Assembly: GCA_019752015.1 (NCBI GenBank)
Contig: JAIEMQ010000011.1
Location: forward strand, 45,354-109,353
Direction: 5' to 3'
Length of the DNA: 64,000 nucleotides
From: Cyanobacteriota bacterium
GTDB taxonomy: Bacteria; Acidobacteriota; Vicinamibacteria; Vicinamibacterales; UBA2999
Shown: one piece after another, positions 60,906 through 64,000 of the stretch
How the letters are laid out: every line of letters begins with the position of its first letter
Numbering within the stretch: position 1 is the first letter of the stretch
Notes under the pieces: model-generated
What the model was told of the DNA's origin: nothing
Databases searched by the model: none
Seen by the model: only the letters and a program-made list of their open reading frames with translations
Program-made: the position numbers and the translations under genes

Positions 60906-62629
60906 CCAGGTTCATTCACGATCGCGGCGTTCGTCTCGCGGCCGGCCTTGCCATCGTGGTCGCGATCCCGATGGCGGTGCTGTTCTACTTCCAGTTCAAG
61001 TCGCTCGCCGACATCGAGACGACGTCAGCGGTCGTGTTGCGGCAGTTGAGCAGCGAAACCGCGGACTCGCTGGCCCGATCGATCGAGGATTACCTGAAGC
61101 GGCCGCACATCAGCGTGTTGTTGCGCATCACGCAGCGCAGCACCGAGCCGCTGGATCTGCCGTTCATCGAGCCGATCCTGAACGACGCGCTGACGGAAAG
61201 CCCGTTCGTGGAGTCGTTCTACGTCTGGACCGAGCGCGGTCCGCGCGCCAACCAGTGGCTGGTGTTCGATCAAGCGAGCAAGAACTTTCCGAACGGCGCG
61301 CTCGAGCAGCGGTTCCGGGAAGACAAGGTTGTCGGCGACAAGCTGTTGATGCGGATTCGCGAGCTGCTGGCGACGCGGCGCGCGATTGTCGCGTTCACCG
61401 AAACGATCAACGGGCGGCCGCATTACGTCCAGGCGCAGCTGAGATTTGAGAGCCCGGCCCGCCAACGCATGACCAGCGTCGTCGCGTTCGCGGTCGACGC
61501 GGAGAAGCTGCGGAGGGACTACGTGCCGGCGGTGATGCGCGACTGGCTGGCCAGCGTGCAGCAGCCGTCGGGGTTCCCGAATCTCGAGACCGAGATCCTC
61601 GACGAAGAAGGCCACCACATTTTCGCGTCGCATCCCGAGCCGTCGGCGTCGGAACACTACGTGCCCGTCGACGAGCGCAGCTTTGCGATCATCTTCTTCG
61701 ACAAGGAACTGCTCGAATTCGCCGCGCCGTACGAGCAGCATCGCGAGGTCTGGGGCCTGCGCACCAGCTATGGCCCGCAGCCAATCCCGGAAATCGTCAG
61801 TGCCAGCACGCGGCCGCAGCTGGCGCTGATGATCGTCATGATCGTCGCGATGGGCCTTGGCGTCTTCCTCGTCGCCGGCGCGGCGGCGCGCGAAGTCCGG
61901 CTCGCCGAGCTCAAGTCGAACTTCGTCGCGTCGGTGTCGCACGACTTGAAGACGCCGCTCGCGCTGATCCAGCTGTTCGCGGAAACGCTGGAGCTCGGCC
62001 GCGTCCGGACGCCGGAGCGCGCCCAGGAGTACTACCGGATCATCAACGGCGAATCGAAAAAGCTGACGCGCTTGATCGAGAACATCCTCGATTTCTCGCG
62101 CATGGAAGCCGGCCTGCGGCCGTATCGGATGGAGCCGGCGGACCTGTCGGAATCGGTCAGCAAGGTGCTGACGCGCATGGAGACGCAATTCTCACAGGGC
62201 AACTTCACGATCACGCCGAAGATCGAGCCTGACCTGCCGCGCATCCTCGCCGATGAAGGCGCCGCCGAACAGGCGATCGAAAACCTGCTGGCCAACGCCA
62301 TGAAGTATTCCGGCGACGCGAAGCAGATCGAAATCGAAGCGAAGCGGCTGAACGGCCATATCGTGGTGAGCGTGACCGATCACGGCATCGGCATCTCGCG
62401 CCGCGAGCAGGGCCGCATTTTCCGCAAGTTCTACCGCGTGCAGCAGGAGCTCGGCGGCGGGCCGCAGGGCACCGGCCTCGGCCTGGCGATCGTCGACCAC
62501 ACGATGCGCGGCCATGGCGGGTTCGTGCGCGTCGAGAGCGAGCCCGAGCGCGGCAGCACCTTCTCGCTGCACTTCCCTATTCCGAGCGAGAACGCATTCC
62601 AGGGGACGTTGGTGGAATCTGCGCGATAA
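60902..62629 (+). CDS. Membrane sensor histidine kinase
   Basis: A 575-residue kinase: first membrane helix (about 11-31), a large extracytoplasmic sensor (32-305), second helix (306-326), HisKA with H347 in SVSHDLKTPLALI, and HATPase with NLLANAMKYSG, DHGIGI and GTGLGLAIV. The start at 60902 overlaps the TPR stop (ATGA); the frame upstream is a shadow of the TPR gene. It pairs with the OmpR-type regulator downstream. Stimulus unknown. Confidence 0.95.
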   Translation: MTRFIHDRGVRLAAGLAIVVAIPMAVLFYFQFKSLADIETTSAVVLRQLSSETADSLARSIEDYLKRPHISVLLRITQRSTEPLDLPFIEPILNDALTESPFVESFYVWTERGPRANQWLVFDQASKNFPNGALEQRFREDKVVGDKLLMRIRELLATRRAIVAFTETINGRPHYVQAQLRFESPARQRMTSVVAFAVDAEKLRRDYVPAVMRDWLASVQQPSGFPNLETEILDEEGHHIFASHPEPSASEHYVPVDERSFAIIFFDKELLEFAAPYEQHREVWGLRTSYGPQPIPEIVSASTRPQLALMIVMIVAMGLGVFLVAGAAAREVRLAELKSNFVASVSHDLKTPLALIQLFAETLELGRVRTPERAQEYYRIINGESKKLTRLIENILDFSRMEAGLRPYRMEPADLSESVSKVLTRMETQFSQGNFTITPKIEPDLPRILADEGAAEQAIENLLANAMKYSGDAKQIEIEAKRLNGHIVVSVTDHGIGISRREQGRIFRKFYRVQQELGGGPQGTGLGLAIVDHTMRGHGGFVRVESEPERGSTFSLHFPIPSENAFQGTLVESAR

Positions 62630-62633
62630 AGAC

Positions 62634-62670
62634 AAAGGCAGAAGGCAGAAGGCAAAAGGCAAAAGGCAGA
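62634..62670 (+). repeat. AAGGCAR heptamer array before the OmpR-type regulator
   Basis: Five AAGGCAR units directly before the ATG; the last AAGG is 4 nt from the start codon and is the only Shine-Dalgarno candidate. Confidence 0.95.
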
Positions 62671-63351
62671 ATGAAACGAATTCTCGTCATTGAAGACGAG
62701 CCGCAGATGCGGCTCGGCCTTCGCGACAATCTCGAGCTCGAAGGCTACGAAGTCGAAACGGCGGCGGACGGCGACGAGGGGCTGCAGAAAGCGGCGAGCT
62801 TCACGCCGGACCTCGTGATCCTCGACGTGATGCTGCCGAAGAAGAACGGCTTCGACGTGTGCCGCGATCTGCGCGCGCGCTCGATCGGCACGCCGATCGT
62901 GATGCTGACGGCGCGCTCGGCCGAGACCGACAAGGTGCTCGGCCTCGAGCTGGGCGCCGACGACTACGTCACCAAGCCGTTCTCGATCACCGAGCTGCTC
63001 GCCCGCGTGCGCGCGGTGCTGCGCCGCACCGGCCAGCAGAAGCCGGCCGCCGACGCGATCACGATCGGCGACATCGAGATCGACTTCAAGCTGCACCAGG
63101 CGCGCCGCGGCAAGCAGCGCATCGAGTTCACGGCCCGCGAGTTCGACCTGCTGCGCTATTTCGTTCAGCACACCGGCCAGGTCGTGACGCGCGAGCAGAT
63201 CCTCAACGAAGTCTGGGGCTACGAAGAGTTCCCGACGACCCGGACGATCGACAATTTCGTCGCCAAGCTGCGTCAGAAGATCGAGCGGGCGCCGCACGCC
63301 CCCGAACACATCCTGACGATTCACGGCTCCGGTTATAAGTTTGTCGGATAG
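62671..63351 (+). CDS. OmpR/PhoB-family response regulator
   Basis: A 226-residue regulator: receiver with E8/D9-type acidic residues, phospho-acceptor D52 (LVILDVMLP) and K in VTKPF; then a winged-helix DNA-binding domain (ARRGKQRIEFTAREFDLLRYF ... VWGYEEFPTTRTIDNFVAKLRQKIE). Partner of the kinase immediately upstream. Targets unknown. Confidence 0.96.
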   Translation: MKRILVIEDEPQMRLGLRDNLELEGYEVETAADGDEGLQKAASFTPDLVILDVMLPKKNGFDVCRDLRARSIGTPIVMLTARSAETDKVLGLELGADDYVTKPFSITELLARVRAVLRRTGQQKPAADAITIGDIEIDFKLHQARRGKQRIEFTAREFDLLRYFVQHTGQVVTREQILNEVWGYEEFPTTRTIDNFVAKLRQKIERAPHAPEHILTIHGSGYKFVG

Positions 63352-63579
63352 CCACGTGGCCGTGACGGTGCGCTCAATACATTCGCTTAGCATGAGCGTG
63401 CCCGTGTCGTTGGAGAGTCCGAGCGTTCCATCTTTCCGCTTCGACTTCGGGAATCTGCATCTTGTAGTAGTCGGCAGCCTCTCCCGTGGCGATCAGCTTG
63501 CCACTACCGTAGACGGCATCGAAGCCGAAGTCGCCTAGCTGCCTATCGAGCCTTGAGTCACGCGGAATACTGTGTCGCG
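63352..63579. other. Non-coding or decayed stretch after the response regulator
   Basis: No convincing gene. One minus-strand frame gives a protein-like stretch (DFGFDAVYGSGKLIATGEAA, then DYYKMQIPEVEAERWNARTL) that may be the tail of a broken gene, but no start or family could be recognised. Confidence 0.4.
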
Positions 63580-63905
63580 CAGATCGGTCTGAATGTCGAA
63601 AGAAGGGGATGATTCAGCAATCTGAGTTTGGTGTCGACCCAGAACCCCTGCCAGTTCCCGAGAAACTGGCCACCCGGGACGGCGGCGGCGATCCGGGCTC
63701 GCGCGTTCTCGAGGCTCTGTCCTGGATCCCTTGGTATTGATGAAGCCGAACCTGTTGCCAACTCGTACGGATTCCAGTACTTCGGAAAATGCAGACGCCC
63801 AATCGAACTATGGCGCGACGACAATGGTCGCCGACTTGTCGATGAAGCCGTACCTGCCGTTGATACTGATGGAGTACAAGCCGTCTAGTTGGGAGAGGCT
63901 CGTAG
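63580..63905 (-). pseudogene. WG-repeat protein fragment with stop codon and frameshift
   Basis: The minus strand reads LYSISINGRYGFIDKSATIV, then VAP-stop-FDWASAFSE, then VRVGNRFGFINTKGSR, matching the WG-repeat pattern (GxYGFIDxxGxxVxxPQFDxAxxFSE). A TAG replaces the expected Gln of PQF. After GSR the similarity moves to another frame (LENARARIAAAV ... WQGFWVDTKLRLL). It is a clear remnant of a WG-repeat protein, a family of bacterial surface or signalling proteins. Confidence 0.65.
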
Positions 63906-64000
63906 GCTGAAGCGAGCACTAGTACTAGTCCCAGTACAAGCGCGTTTGCGGCTCGGCGTGTAAACGAAACGCTCGAAATGCCCGTACCTCATAGCAGAGT
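63906..64000. other. Window end, nothing recognised
   Basis: Short stretch with CTAGTACTAGT-like AT-richer sequence; no gene or structure could be supported. Confidence 0.4.

Noticed and set aside
63341..63538. 65-residue plus ORF after the response regulator
   Set aside because: Begins inside the regulator's end in another frame; no family or ribosome-binding site.

Overview
The window is GC-rich chromosomal DNA (roughly two thirds G+C) from a Gram-negative bacterium. It encodes a type IV pilus system, an outer-membrane TonB-dependent receptor with a carboxypeptidase-like N-terminal domain, a PorV/FadL-like outer-membrane protein, a secreted ThuA-like protein, c-type cytochrome proteins and FtsX/MacB-like permeases. 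That mix, and the style of the proteins, best fits Acidobacteriota, probably class Vicinamibacteria. This placement is an inference from family resemblance; no 16S rRNA gene and no tRNA was seen.

Layout. (1) 1-3345, minus strand: the start of a sigma-54 response regulator (GAFTGA motif), a secreted coiled-coil protein and three minor pilins of PilX/PilW/PilV type. (2) 3508-7135: a mosaic of broken pieces. It holds a PIN-domain fragment without its N-terminus, a 684-residue ORF of lower GC whose first residues look like the end of an RHS-type protein, a frameshifted copy of a histidine-kinase C-terminus, and an SGNH-hydrolase-like ORF that has lost its catalytic residues. (3) 7144-11880, minus: histidine kinase, prepilin peptidase PilD, a tetratricopeptide-like protein and an ABC-2 exporter, mostly with ATGA/GTGA overlaps. 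(4) 11949-23947, minus: a VKOR-DsbA fusion, the major pilin pilA behind a near-consensus sigma-54 promoter, then a pilus operon transcribed as porV-like, pilB, pilT, pilC, pilS, pilR, GT-C glycosyltransferase. (5) 24090-33952, mostly plus: a Yip1-like protein, an HlyD/MacA-like adaptor with two FtsX-like permeases, an EF-G paralogue, a beta-carbonic anhydrase (minus) and a spermidine-synthase-like membrane protein. (6) 33949-55094, minus: a methyltransferase, a GNAT protein and the complete str-S10-spc-alpha ribosomal cluster (rpsL to rplQ, with fusA, secY, adk, map, infA, rpmJ and rpoA). There is no tuf between fusA and rpsJ. (7) 55429-63351, plus: a di-heme cytochrome, a ThuA-like protein, a VOC protein, a TonB-dependent receptor, a TPR protein and a histidine kinase/OmpR-type regulator pair. 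(8) 63352-64000: decayed sequence with a WG-repeat pseudogene.

How the genes work together. PilB (extension), PilT (retraction), PilC (platform), PilD (prepilin processing), PilA and the minor pilins build a type IV pilus. PilS/PilR should activate pilA from its sigma-54 promoter. A second kinase and sigma-54 regulator flank the minor pilins. The VKOR-DsbA fusion could form disulfides in exported proteins, including the pilin.

The most unusual signal is non-coding. Every intercistronic gap of 30 nt or more inside the ribosomal cluster (15 gaps) is filled with short repeats; 14 are tandem arrays or related repeats with 7-8 or 15 nt spacing, and one is a short palindrome. The same units recur at unrelated loci. 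One family, AAGGCAR, occurs at six unlinked start codons, always with the Shine-Dalgarno-like strand as the coding strand. Related repeats have entered reading frames and encode the hydrophobic core of a signal peptide, the start of a VOC protein and several protein termini. Separate palindromic elements also lie in frame inside genes. This looks like an active process that inserts or expands short repeats at gene borders and supplies translation signals.
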